Positions 26,288 to 34,116 of a stretch of DNA of 34,464 bases are shown here, piece after piece. Every line of letters starts with the position of its first letter. The stretch's first letter is position 1. Position numbers and translations under genes: made by a program. The notes beneath the pieces are model-generated. The model was not told where the DNA came from. It saw only the letters and a program-made list of their open reading frames with translations, and did not search any database. Source of the DNA: Bacillota bacterium (lineage in GTDB: Bacteria > Bacillota > UBA4882 > UBA8346); contig JAKPCT010000256.1 in NCBI GenBank assembly GCA_029553165.1, forward strand, positions 1-34,464, written 5' to 3'.

Positions 26288-28810
26288 TTAAATAAATTTC
26301 AGTACAATGGTACTTCCTCTGCCTAGCCCTTCACTCTCCGCCCAAATGTGTCCGCCGATATCCATCATATAATTAGCGCAACTATAAAGACCAAACCCAC
26401 TGCTTTCTTTTTTGGTTGAATACCCATACGAGAAAATCTTATCTAACTTATCAGGTTCAATCCCACATCCGGTATCCGAGATATAGATCAGTTTCCCGTT
26501 TTCACTTTGATTCACAACAAAAGAAAGCTTTCGCTGTTGTTCCGGGGCTGTTAACATTGCGTCTTTGGCATTTTCAATAATGGTATAAAGAATATGAAAC
26601 AATTTGGCCCGCTGCACAATAACTCGGGGAAAATGTTGATACTCTTTATTAACGGTAATCCGTAACCGGTCCAATGAAGTCGATTGCAACTTCAAGACTT
26701 CCTCAATCACACCAACAACATCAACCGCTTCCGGATTGGCTTTAACACTGGCATACATCTGTTGCGCATTAATAATTTCGGTGATCGAATTGATCTTTTC
26801 ATCCAAGCGGTCAACATGGTATTTCAAATGATTTTGCATATTTATAAAAGAATCGGTTAATTTAACATAGAACTCCATCAATTTTTTTCCCTTAGGATCA
26901 TTTTGGATAAAGGTTTTGAAGTCATGAAGATTTTTCGCTAATATTTGATTAGCTTTCTTCAGTTCATTGACTGGTGAATTAGTTATTACATCCTTGAGAA
27001 TGTGTAATGAGGCATTTGCGCTGTTCAAAACATTCCCAATTGTATGAAGGATATTGATCGCAACATCAGCGATCCCTTCACGGTGAGCTTTGATTAACAG
27101 TTGGTTGTAACTATTATCAAGCCGTTGCAGCAACAGAGCGCCTCTGATCGCAACACTGATATCTTCCGCGAGTTCCTGGTAGACATTCTCCTCAATAGGG
27201 CCGGCCTCAAATATAACAACTCCAATTAAATCATGCTGCGAAGCCAACAAGTATGTATAATACGGTTTAGCTGCTTCCGAGTCGATTACCGGCCTTAATA
27301 TCTCTTTTAGGGTGACTGAAGTTGTCCCCTCATGTACAATCCGTTGCCTGTCACGATAATTAAATGCTAATGAAGCTGAATCAAACCGGTTGGGGCAGGC
27401 TTCTTCCGCGGATTTAAATACCGAATCAAAAACTATTACCGAACAGCCGGGAATCTCCAATTGGCTTAAGTTTTGTTCCAGCAAATTAAATAAATTATCA
27501 AGATTGAAATTATTGATTAACTCTTGTCCCACTTGATGCCGGATTTGACTCTGCTTCAGCTTTTGCAGTTCCGCATTGCCCCGGACAAGATGAAGCTTCT
27601 CCCATAAACAGACTTGGGCTTGTTGAAATAAATCGCCAAACCGCAACAGCTTCTCCTTACTGTTACTGAAATACGGCAGTAGTTGTCCCCGCAAAACTAA
27701 GATTAACTCTCCGATATTGGTTGCAATATATGATTCAGTGATTGTATCTAACTGACGTTTAAGTTCATCAATAAAATATTGGTTGCCGGTTAGTTCCAGA
27801 TCTTTGATCAACGCGGTGATCAAGCTTTGATAATCCAGATTTAAATAGTAAAATTGTTCATTCATCTTAGTAACAATCTTTGCTACCTCTGTTTCTGATA
27901 GCTGCTCCGGGCCCAATTCTTGAAGCGTCTGGCTGGTATCTGCAATTTTAATTGTACAACCACAAGAATCCCTGATAATTAATCTCCCTAAGACTTCGGT
28001 CGTTGTTGAACTACAACCATGCTCCAAGATTGCGATCAACTGCTCACAACCGCAATACCCCAGTTCAAACCATGGAAAGTAAACCGTTGTCAGTGAAGGA
28101 GAATAGTAACGGGCCAGATCTCCATCATCAAAACTGGTTACCGCAATCTTTTCCGGTACATTAATTCCCCGTTGTTGTAACTCCTCAATAATCGCTCCCG
28201 TCTCGCGATTATCCAAGCTAATAATGGCATCGAGCTCCACCATTCGCTCATCCAATAATAATGATACTGCTTTTTGGCCTCGCTCCTCCGCAGTCAGGCC
28301 GGTTAAATCAGTTTCGTTAACATAGAGATCCGGATTATAAATACCATTTTGTTGCATTATTTCGATATAATATTGACTGCTTAAATCCGGAATGCTTGAA
28401 GCAATATAAGCAATCTTTTGAAAACCGTGTTCCTCGATTAAATGACCGATCAACTGCTGAAAATGCCGCCCCCAGTCAAAATAAACACCCGGATCAGCCC
28501 GGTGATTAATTCCGATGCTTAAAATGGGCAGCGTTCCAAAGAAAGCTTTGAAAGGTTCACTTACTAAGAGATCATCAGCTAATCCAAAACAAAGTAAACC
28601 ATCCAGGCGATACTGCGCAACATATTCCAGCAAATCCGTTTGTTCCTGCGACAAATCATTAGAGTAAGGTTTTAAAGAACCAAATCGAATTAATTGGACA
28701 TTATGCTTTTCGGCAGCTTTAACAATCCCCATTACCAGCTGGTTTATATTATTTAGATTGTCAGACAGATAATTATTATCAAAATAACCAAACGTATATT
28801 TGGGTTTCAA
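26288..28810 (-). CDS. Soluble histidine kinase with a LacI-type ligand-binding domain, copy B
   Basis: The 840-residue product has the same architecture as its neighbour. The LacI-like sensor spans about 5-280 (FDDGDLARYYSPSLTTVYFP, LIIRDSCGC), a long middle region follows, and the H-box is ILHTIGNVLNS near residue 590. The HATPase motifs are ENAKDAML, DTGCGIEPDKLDK and GFGLYSCANYM. No membrane segment is seen. The apparent start is a TTG at 28810 with a gggatgg-type site just upstream. It is the first gene of the kinase-kinase-regulator unit. The sensor sequences of the two kinases differ clearly, so they probably recognise different ligands while converging on one regulator. The ligand is unknown; LacI relatives usually bind sugars or nucleosides. 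Confidence 0.88.
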   Translation of the reverse strand: MKPKYTFGYFDNNYLSDNLNNINQLVMGIVKAAEKHNVQLIRFGSLKPYSNDLSQEQTDLLEYVAQYRLDGLLCFGLADDLLVSEPFKAFFGTLPILSIGINHRADPGVYFDWGRHFQQLIGHLIEEHGFQKIAYIASSIPDLSSQYYIEIMQQNGIYNPDLYVNETDLTGLTAEERGQKAVSLLLDERMVELDAIISLDNRETGAIIEELQQRGINVPEKIAVTSFDDGDLARYYSPSLTTVYFPWFELGYCGCEQLIAILEHGCSSTTTEVLGRLIIRDSCGCTIKIADTSQTLQELGPEQLSETEVAKIVTKMNEQFYYLNLDYQSLITALIKDLELTGNQYFIDELKRQLDTITESYIATNIGELILVLRGQLLPYFSNSKEKLLRFGDLFQQAQVCLWEKLHLVRGNAELQKLKQSQIRHQVGQELINNFNLDNLFNLLEQNLSQLEIPGCSVIVFDSVFKSAEEACPNRFDSASLAFNYRDRQRIVHEGTTSVTLKEILRPVIDSEAAKPYYTYLLASQHDLIGVVIFEAGPIEENVYQELAEDISVAIRGALLLQRLDNSYNQLLIKAHREGIADVAINILHTIGNVLNSANASLHILKDVITNSPVNELKKANQILAKNLHDFKTFIQNDPKGKKLMEFYVKLTDSFINMQNHLKYHVDRLDEKINSITEIINAQQMYASVKANPEAVDVVGVIEEVLKLQSTSLDRLRITVNKEYQHFPRVIVQRAKLFHILYTIIENAKDAMLTAPEQQRKLSFVVNQSENGKLIYISDTGCGIEPDKLDKIFSYGYSTKKESSGFGLYSCANYMMDIGGHIWAESEGLGRGSTIVLKFI

Positions 28811-28950
28811 TCAGCCATCCCACCTGAAGTCGAACTTTAAACTTTAATATATATATCGGTCAATTTAACATTCATATAATACATATTCTTTGCTAAAAAC
28901 CATAAATTATTTAAATACTTCGTAAATCAGTTATAAAATCATTGATCTTA

Positions 28951-28978
28951 TAGACTCTGTACCATTATTTGTTATAAT
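28951..28978 (+). promoter_or_regulatory. Probable promoter of the hemerythrin gene
   Basis: TATAAT (28973-28978) lies about 38 bases upstream of the start at 29017, with a weak -35 (TAGACT, 28951-28956) at 16 bases. The region 28811-29016 is the divergent promoter region for the kinase operon as well; on the minus strand TTGACC is present but I see no convincing -10. Confidence 0.45.
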
Positions 28979-29016
28979 AAAAATATCTTTAGCTGACTAA
29001 TTTTTGGGGGTAAAAC

Positions 29017-29427
29017 ATGACACTATATTGGAACCAAAACATCCATACCATCGGAATCAAACATCTTGATGAACAACACCAACAGCTGTTCGAAACCTTA
29101 AGCCGGCTCCATGACTCGAGCCATAATGGTACAATTGAAACGGAAATACCAAAGATCATCGACTTTATGGAAGATTATTCCAAGAAGCACTTCCGTGATG
29201 AAGAGACCTTGATGCAAGAATACAACTATCAGGGTTTAAATGAACAACAAAGTGAACATGCTAAATTTATTGCTAAAATAGAAGAATTCAAAAGCGCCTA
29301 TGCCACAAACGGAGCCACGATCAATCTGGCATTGACCATTCACAATACTTTAAGCACTTGGTTAGTAGAGCATATTTCTTCACTTGACCGCACAATGGGC
29401 CTGTTTTTACTGGAAAAAATTAAATAA
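29017..29427 (+). CDS. Bacteriohemerythrin
   Basis: The product is 136 residues, one four-helix hemerythrin domain with a non-haem di-iron site that binds oxygen. The ligand pattern is complete: IKHLDEQHQQL, HFRDEE (His and Glu), EHAKF and WLVEHISSLD. It starts with LYWNQNI, typical of the family. A strong gggggt site lies upstream of the ATG. In anaerobes such proteins are thought to sense or scavenge oxygen. It is 28 bases before the DNA glycosylase gene on the same strand, so a link between oxygen stress and repair is possible. Confidence 0.95.
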   Translation: MTLYWNQNIHTIGIKHLDEQHQQLFETLSRLHDSSHNGTIETEIPKIIDFMEDYSKKHFRDEETLMQEYNYQGLNEQQSEHAKFIAKIEEFKSAYATNGATINLALTIHNTLSTWLVEHISSLDRTMGLFLLEKIK

Positions 29428-29455
29428 TTATCTTTAAACGAAGGACAGTTGAGTA

Positions 29456-30064
29456 ATGGAATATTTCGAATACGGTCAGGCGGAAATTGATCATTTAAAA
29501 GCAAGCGATCCCAAACTGGGGCAATTGATTGACACGATTGGGATTATCAAACGCCAGATCACCCCTGATCCCTTTGAGGCTCTAATCTCCAGCGTCGTCA
29601 GTCAACAAATTTCTAATAAAGCAGCGGAAACAGTCTGGAAGCGCTTTTTAGACTTAGTGGGTTCGATCACCCCGGAGAATATTTTACGAGCTAGCCAGAC
29701 TGTCATCCAAAGTTGCGGAATGTCCCACCGCAAAGTCAGCTACATTATTGGAATTGCTGAGGCTGCCAAAACAGGTGCCGTTGACTTTAAAAACTTAGCT
29801 TCCTTGTCCAATGAAACCATCATCGCGCAGCTAACCGCTTTGAACGGGGTTGGGGTTTGGACTGCCGAGATGTTACTGATCTTCTCCCTCAAACGGCCGG
29901 ATATCCTTAGTTATAATGATTTAGGGATCCGCCGCGGGATAATGATTTTACATGGTCTCCAAGAACTCACTAAAAAGCAGTTTGAACACTATCGCCAACG
30001 TTATTCGCCATATGGGACAATTGCTTCGTTCTACTTGTGGGAATTGAATAATAATAATAATTGA
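29456..30064 (+). CDS. DNA-3-methyladenine glycosylase, AlkA-type HhH-GPD
   Basis: The product is 202 residues, a single HhH-GPD domain without the extra N-terminal domain of E. coli AlkA. It shows ISSVVSQQISNKAAETV, the helix-hairpin-helix LNGVGVWTAEMLLIF, and SYNDLGIRRG with the catalytic aspartate. These enzymes remove alkylated purines by base excision. The ATG at 29456 follows aaggac. The C-terminus ends in a run of asparagines coded by AAT repeats, an unusual but harmless tail. It is the second gene of the hemerythrin unit and is followed by a hairpin. Confidence 0.93.
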   Translation: MEYFEYGQAEIDHLKASDPKLGQLIDTIGIIKRQITPDPFEALISSVVSQQISNKAAETVWKRFLDLVGSITPENILRASQTVIQSCGMSHRKVSYIIGIAEAAKTGAVDFKNLASLSNETIIAQLTALNGVGVWTAEMLLIFSLKRPDILSYNDLGIRRGIMILHGLQELTKKQFEHYRQRYSPYGTIASFYLWELNNNNN

Positions 30065-30074
30065 TAAAATAATT

Positions 30075-30115
30075 GAGGCATCTCTTCGATTAAAAGAAAG
30101 ATGCCTCTTATCTTG
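30075..30115 (+). terminator. Terminator between convergent genes
   Basis: gaggcatct pairs with agatgcctc over nine bases around a 15-base loop, with further pairing inside. T-rich sequence follows on both strands, so it may serve the glycosylase gene and the opposing membrane protein gene. Confidence 0.7.
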
Positions 30116-30155
30116 ATATGCTTTTCAAGTCTCATCATCGCATGCAAAGCAGCCG

Positions 30156-30581
30156 TTATTGTTCGATGATAATCTGTCTGTCAAAAGTAAATGACTTAAG
30201 ATCCAAATATACGTTTTGATCTTTATCGATCCGGTAAATAAACAGTTTGTTAGGGTTCACATCCTTGCTCACTACGGTTATAACCCGATCATTCTTCTCA
30301 ACAGGAAAAGTTCTTTCATATCTCATCGTCCTAATTTCCCTGGTGAAAGAGACTATGATATTATACTTGCTGAAATCCACGATATTACGGTCGATATTAT
30401 AATACTCAAATTCTTTGATATCGTTTTCTTTCAATAACATCCAATACTTGGTCTCGCCAAATGAATGCTCCGCTTCGATCTCCGCCACCTTGATCAGCGG
30501 AACGGTATTCATCCGCGCCAATATTGCTTGCAGAAGAAGGATTGTCAATAATATCAGGGATATGATAACGATTTTGTTCAT
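30156..30581 (-). CDS. Single-pass membrane-anchored protein, function unknown
   Basis: The 141-residue product begins with a hydrophobic anchor (KIVIISLILLTILLLQAI) and continues as a probably extracytoplasmic, beta-rich domain (YWMLLKENDI, YNIIVSFTREI, VYLDLKSFTF). The ATG at 30581 follows aaagga and gives an N-terminus suited to a signal anchor; longer starts run into the upstream lipoprotein gene. It lies 19 bases downstream of that gene, so the two form a unit. I recognise no family. Confidence 0.7.
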   Translation of the reverse strand: MNKIVIISLILLTILLLQAILARMNTVPLIKVAEIEAEHSFGETKYWMLLKENDIKEFEYYNIDRNIVDFSKYNIIVSFTREIRTMRYERTFPVEKNDRVITVVSKDVNPNKLFIYRIDKDQNVYLDLKSFTFDRQIIIEQ

Positions 30582-30600
30582 CTGGCCAATCCTTTCGACG

Positions 30601-31137
30601 TTATTCCCCAACAGAACATGAGTAATAAAAAGCCTCGTCCAGTTTTTGATAATCATGTTGCGTTTCTGGATCTAACTCGCCTTGATGATAGATTAATCGA
30701 TGAAAGACAACAATATTATCTTCCAGAACAGTCCTAAAAAAGATTATCTCCTGATTTGACTCTTCCTGGATTATTTGGTCAAAATTATTTTCAAACATGA
30801 GGTCGGACAACGTTTTAACAAAGCTACCCGTCTCCTCAAACTCTTCCCCTTTAGTGGTGGTCACGCTGATCGCGCCAGGTTTCACATCCATATAGAAATA
30901 TCCCTTATTATTGTTTAGTTTGTTAACGATCTCCAACAAGTTCTCGCGATCTTTGGATATCAAAGCCTCAAACTCTTTATGGGTGCGATCTTTTTCTTGA
31001 TTTATTTTATTGAGGTCCAATTCTTGATTTATTTTATTGCTATCCAACTGCTCGATCTGGTCTTCCTCCTTTGTGTTGCAAGCCTGAAAAACAAAAGCAC
31101 AACAGATCAATGTAAGTAACAAGATAATTTTCCTCAT
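30601..31137 (-). CDS. Predicted lipoprotein, function unknown
   Basis: The product is 178 residues. A signal peptide (MRKIILLLTLICCAFVF) ends in the lipobox QAC, so cysteine 20 would be lipidated and the protein held on the outer face of the membrane. Next comes a short internal duplication (LDSNKINQE and LDLNKINQE), likely a flexible or coiled linker, then a compact domain with no motif I recognise. The start follows aggggtgg. It is the first gene of a two-gene unit with the small membrane-anchored protein at 30156-30581. Confidence 0.8.
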   Translation of the reverse strand: MRKIILLLTLICCAFVFQACNTKEEDQIEQLDSNKINQELDLNKINQEKDRTHKEFEALISKDRENLLEIVNKLNNNKGYFYMDVKPGAISVTTTKGEEFEETGSFVKTLSDLMFENNFDQIIQEESNQEIIFFRTVLEDNIVVFHRLIYHQGELDPETQHDYQKLDEAFYYSCSVGE

Positions 31138-31175
31138 TTACCCACCCCTATTCTTCGCTTCCGGCAGTTCTGGAA

Positions 31176-31393
31176 ATGGTAATGATCTATTTTAAGGATA
31201 CAGTATTGCCTCAAGTGCATTGTTTGATCTTTCTGAATCTGATAAAATTTTCGAGAAAAAGGTGAAAAAGAGTCATATACCTTTTGGGATTGCAAATGCG
31301 GAATTTTCACAAACCGCTACAACGTTAGCCGAAATTGGATCTACGAGTGAAATATTAGTATTGATTTTTAACAAAGTACTTTTAAAATCTTAA
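31176..31393 (+). pseudogene. Frameshifted remnant resembling a 5'-nucleotidase N-terminus
   Basis: The plus strand has MVMIYFKDTVL in one frame, then IASSALFDLSESDKIFEKK in the next. Together they resemble the beginning of the cytosolic 5'-nucleotidase family (DTLVVGISSRALFD---E--IFE). The frame continues 40 codons with unrecognised sequence (IPFGIANAEFSQTATTLAEI) to a stop at 31391-31393. A shift near 31206 and a large internal deletion would explain it. This is the main content of the 31138-31419 gap. The family resemblance is from memory and moderate. Confidence 0.4.
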
Positions 31394-31419
31394 TAAGAAC
31401 CATATAAAGAGAAACTTTT

Positions 31420-31635
31420 TTATTTCTCCTCTTCCCTCACCAAACTCAAAATATCACCCGGTTCGCAATCAAGCGCTATGCAGATTTTCTCCAAAACTTC
31501 GAAAGTAACCCCTTTGGCCCGTTCATGATACAACGCGAGGACGGTATTGTTTGCTACCCCAGCTTTTTCAGCCAGCTCGGTTATTTTGATGCGCCGTTCG
31601 CCAAGGATTCGACTTAAGTTAAATTTTATCGGCAT
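31420..31635 (-). CDS. Small XRE/Cro-type transcriptional regulator
   Basis: The 71-residue product is a single Cro/CI helix-turn-helix domain (ITELAEKAGVANNTVLALYH) with the typical follow-on FEVLEKICIALDCEPGDIL of the small YozG-like group. It should bind DNA as a repressor or activator. The start at 31635 lies 14 bases after the xis-like gene, making a two-gene unit of tiny DNA-binding proteins beside the repeat-rich divergent promoter at 31851-31939. Such pairs are common on mobile elements; no integrase is visible here. Confidence 0.85.
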   Translation of the reverse strand: MPIKFNLSRILGERRIKITELAEKAGVANNTVLALYHERAKGVTFEVLEKICIALDCEPGDILSLVREEEK

Positions 31636-31649
31636 AATTTTACCTCAAA

Positions 31650-31835
31650 TTAATCTTTCTTCACATTCTCCTCAACAAACGCCTCAATATCCTTTAACCT
31701 GAACCTAACCGCCCCTTTCTTTCCTTCGCCCAGTTTCAAAGCCTGAATCTTCCCAGCCTTAACCCAGCGGTTTAATGTAGCCCGGCTGATCTTTAAAATT
31801 CTCATAACTTCATCGGCGGTAATCAGTTCGTCCAA
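31650..31835 (-). CDS. Excisionase-like helix-turn-helix protein
   Basis: The 61-residue product reads LITADEVMRILKISRATLNR, then WVKAGKIQALKLGEG and FRLKDIEAFVEE. This is the MerR/excisionase-like domain (HTH_17), which binds DNA through a winged helix. The TTG at 31835 follows aaaggag at about ten bases; the GTG at 31844 overlaps that site. It precedes the XRE gene in the same unit. It could be a recombination directionality factor or simply a regulator; without an integrase nearby the second is as likely. Confidence 0.8.
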   Translation of the reverse strand: MDELITADEVMRILKISRATLNRWVKAGKIQALKLGEGKKGAVRFRLKDIEAFVEENVKKD

Positions 31836-31850
31836 AATAAACACGCTCCT

Positions 31851-31939
31851 TTATAAGTCAAATGGTATCAATATGGTTTTTATTCGTCAATATGTCTCAT
31901 TTTGTGTTGACTTATAATGACTATTAATGATACAATATG
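31851..31939. promoter_or_regulatory. Divergent promoters with repeated operator-like motifs
   Basis: On the plus strand TTGACT (31907-31912) and TACAAT (31931-31936) at 18 bases would serve the 102-residue protein gene. On the minus strand TTGACG (31890-31885) and TACCAT (31867-31862) at 17 bases would serve the small DNA-binding genes. CAATATG occurs three times (31869, 31888, 31933). ttataagtcaa (31851-31861) and ttgacttataa (31907-31917) form a perfect 11-base inverted repeat. The motifs overlap both promoters, as operators would. Confidence 0.55.
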
Positions 31940-32019
31940 ATACATAAAAATTTTTTAAATTTATGTTTTACCTACCCTCCTATATTACTCAAACTTTCAA
32001 AAAACGGAGGTTTCCAGTT

Positions 32020-32328
32020 ATGCTTACTAGCAATCACAAATCCATCCACGCCATGATCCTTGAACACATTGCCCGGATTCATGACGAGATCATTATCCAT
32101 GATCCGGAGTTCAGACGGTTAAGTGAACGGCCTGTGGAATTGCTGAACCGGATCCGCGAGAAGTTGGCTCCCGAAGACCGTCATTTGCTCGATGAATATG
32201 ATGAGGAGTGGATTTTACCCATCAACCGGCAGGATGAGATCATCTATACTCAAGCATTGATACGGGGGATTGTCCCTGGGTATTGGGTGACGCTGGTGGG
32301 GAATGGGTTACAGGAGATTAAAGTCTGA
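32020..32328 (+). CDS. 102-residue helical protein, copy 1 of a duplicated pair
   Basis: The product is small and mostly helical (MILEHIARIHDEIIIHDPEF, then LLNRIREKLAPEDRHLLDEY). It ends in a conserved IIYTQALIRGIVPGYWVTLV, a hydrophobic helix of the F/Y-GF-G kind seen in small proteins such as DUF6809. It has no signal peptide or catalytic motif. The ATG at 32020 follows ggaggt; a longer frame starts at 31963 without a ribosome site. It differs from the copy at 33309 in 9 of 102 residues. It is transcribed away from the xis-like/XRE pair and is probably controlled by them. Confidence 0.75.
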   Translation: MLTSNHKSIHAMILEHIARIHDEIIIHDPEFRRLSERPVELLNRIREKLAPEDRHLLDEYDEEWILPINRQDEIIYTQALIRGIVPGYWVTLVGNGLQEIKV

Positions 32329-32332
32329 TTAA

Positions 32333-32379
32333 ATAAAAGACTCCATCTTTCGAATATTAATCTTGTCGAAAAATGGAGT
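32333..32379 (-). terminator. Terminator between the convergent 102-residue protein and HD-domain genes
   Basis: actccat (32340-32346) and atggagt (32373-32379) form the base of a long hairpin extended by ttcga/tcgaa. On the minus strand it is followed by cttttattt, so it fits the HD-domain gene best. Confidence 0.6.
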
Positions 32380-32400
32380 TCTACCTTATCCTCAACCTTA

Positions 32401-33003
32401 TTAAGCCATGACTTCTATTTTATCCTGGATCTGGTCTTCAGTCTCAGCCATAGCTTGCAGGGTCATGGAAAGCAACTTGTCAAGTTCCCAGCCAAGTTGT
32501 GCTGCACCGCGCTCAATGACTTCTCTGGAGCAACCAGCGGCAAAGCCTTTGCTCTTATACTTTTTCTTCAACGACTTAAGTTCCATGTCCTTGGTACTCT
32601 TCGAGGGACGCATCAGTGCTGCTGCCCAGATCAGTCCGGTCAACTCGTCTACTGCAAAGAGCACTTTCTCCATCTCATGCTCCGGAGCTACATCAATAGT
32701 GACGCCACAACCAACAGTAATACCATAGCCGTGGGACACAACACTGTGAATAATCTCCTCACTGACCCCAGCTTCACGCAGCAGCTCCGGCGCCTTTAAG
32801 CAGTGTTCATCCGGGTATAAACCGAAATCAATATCATGCAGTAGTCCGACAATGCCCCAATACTCGGCTTCCGCGCCATATCCCAGCTCTTTGGCAAACC
32901 ACTGCATTACAGCCTCAACTGTCAATGCATGCTGGATATGAAAAGGGTCTTTGTTATATTTTCTTAACAGCGCAAAAGCATCATCTCTTGTTATTTGTGC
33001 CAT
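32401..33003 (-). CDS. HD-domain protein (predicted phosphohydrolase)
   Basis: The 200-residue product has the HD metal-binding pattern: His in HIQHALTVEAVM, HD in GLLHDIDFG, and a later His in VVSHGYG, with Asp in AVDELTGLI. The family hydrolyses nucleotides or other phosphate esters; the substrate is not evident. The ATG at 33003 follows aaggaaggg. It lies between the two near-identical 102-residue protein genes on the opposite strand. Confidence 0.88.
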   Translation of the reverse strand: MAQITRDDAFALLRKYNKDPFHIQHALTVEAVMQWFAKELGYGAEAEYWGIVGLLHDIDFGLYPDEHCLKAPELLREAGVSEEIIHSVVSHGYGITVGCGVTIDVAPEHEMEKVLFAVDELTGLIWAAALMRPSKSTKDMELKSLKKKYKSKGFAAGCSREVIERGAAQLGWELDKLLSMTLQAMAETEDQIQDKIEVMA

Positions 33004-33043
33004 TATCCATCCCTTCCTTACTAAATTATTCGAAGCATAAGAA

Positions 33044-33169
33044 CTATTTACTCTTATTCTTGAACAAGATCGACTCAATAACCTTCTTAATCACAAACCG
33101 ATCTTCTTCATTTAGTTGCTCTACTTCCTTAAAATATCGTTCCAGTTCCTGATCTTTGAGACATAATAG
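33044..33169 (-). pseudogene. C-terminal remnant of an XRE-family regulator
   Basis: The minus strand reads LKDQELERYFKEVEQLNEED, then RFVIKKVIESILFKNKSK and a stop at 33044-33046. This is the usual C-terminal helix region of XRE regulators (--VE-L-EED-F-IK--I---L-K). The helix-turn-helix part is absent, an in-frame stop lies upstream, and no start codon fits. It occupies most of the 33004-33308 gap; the remainder is AT-rich leader of the second 102-residue gene. Confidence 0.55.
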
Positions 33170-33308
33170 TTACCGATTGGTTAGTGTACTTATTGAAGAA
33201 ATATTATACGATACGCAGATTCCTTATTTATTCTACACATTCCAAGCCTTTCCTTTTTAATGAATAAAAATCTCTTTCCCACAACCATTAAGATCAAGGA
33301 GGTCTCCG

Positions 33309-33614
33309 ATGCTCACCAGCCCCCATAGTTCCATCCACGTCATGATCCTTGAACACCTTGCCCGGATCCATGACGAGATCATTATCCATGATCCGGAGTT
33401 CAGACGGTTAAGTGAACGCCCTGCGGAATTGCTGAACCGAATCCGCGAGAAGTTGGCCCCTGAAGACCGGGATTTGCTTGATGAATATGATGAGGAGTGG
33501 ATTTTACCCATCAACCGGCAGGATGAGATCATTTATACTCAGGCATTGATGCGGGGAATCGTCCTTGGATACTGGGTGACGCTGGTGGGGAATGGGTTGC
33601 AGGAAATAAAAATT
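33309..33614 (+). repeat. Direct repeat of 32020-32325 (duplicated gene)
   Basis: The coding sequence repeats that at 32020-32325 with long identical runs (for example across the DEIIIHDPEFRRLSERP region) and few silent changes, indicating a recent duplication. The similarity stops near the start codon; the upstream sequences differ apart from the ribosome site. Confidence 0.85.
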
Positions 33615-33617
33615 TAA
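33309..33617 (+). CDS. 102-residue helical protein, copy 2 of a duplicated pair
   Basis: The product has 93 of 102 residues identical to the protein at 32020-32328. Changes are concentrated at the N-terminus (SPHSSIHV for SNHKSIHA) and in scattered conservative positions. The ATG at 33309 follows aaggaggt. Unlike copy 1, its upstream region lacks the CAATATG motifs, so it is probably regulated differently. It may be a DUF6809-like protein; function unknown. Confidence 0.75.
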   Translation: MLTSPHSSIHVMILEHLARIHDEIIIHDPEFRRLSERPAELLNRIREKLAPEDRDLLDEYDEEWILPINRQDEIIYTQALMRGIVLGYWVTLVGNGLQEIKI

Positions 33618-33763
33618 AACTCAAAACCAAACCAATAACGACAAGTGTTGACAAAAATATAGATAGAGTAGATTTGGGGTAAAAAAATTAGTTAGCCAAA
33701 TTAAATATTAAAATTAATTGGAGTAGAGAAAAAAAGAATCCTGAAGAGTTTAATTGAGGGTGT

Positions 33764-33958
33764 TTAAATTATTGGAATCCCATCATCGGACCACAAACCT
33801 AAAATGCTTTTACAATCAGAACAAACTACAACTGTAATTACTTCTTTATCATTCATATATTTGTCATTACATCGTTCTAAATTCTTACTTCCGCAATTAC
33901 ACGCTACTGGTAATCCCATTAATTCTTTTCTTTTCAACGCATTAAAAATATTAAACAT
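33764..33958 (-). CDS. Small zinc-ribbon-like protein
   Basis: The 64-residue product begins MFNIFNALKRKELMGLPV, then has CNCGSKN and, after about 25 residues, CSDCKS, a likely zinc ribbon of two cysteine pairs. Such small proteins bind zinc and often nucleic acid, but no function can be assigned. The ATG at 33958 follows aaaggag at seven bases; the longer frame upstream runs into the tRNA terminator. The 33618-33763 stretch behind it holds no gene I can see. Confidence 0.65.
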   Translation of the reverse strand: MFNIFNALKRKELMGLPVACNCGSKNLERCNDKYMNDKEVITVVVCSDCKSILGLWSDDGIPII

Positions 33959-34072
33959 TGTTTCACTCCTTTCTAATTTTTTTATCGTCAGCCATCTAAA
34001 AAACTTTACCAATAGCGGTGCGCATTTGCGGATTTTAGTTGCAATATTTGTTGCAGAGAGCATTTTTGGAGT

Positions 34073-34103
34073 AAAAAATAAAGGTCTCGCATTTCGCGAA
34101 ACC
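34073..34103 (-). terminator. Terminator of the tRNA-Arg gene
   Basis: On the minus strand ggtttcgc pairs with gcgagacc (8 bp, one G-T) around a five-base loop, followed by tttatttttt. It begins 14 bases after the tRNA's CCA end. Confidence 0.8.
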
Positions 34104-34116
34104 CTTGTCATTTCTA

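Noticed and set aside
33618-33763. TTGACA at about 33648 as a promoter for something downstream
   Set aside because: No matching -10 at 16-18 bases and no plus-strand gene follows.
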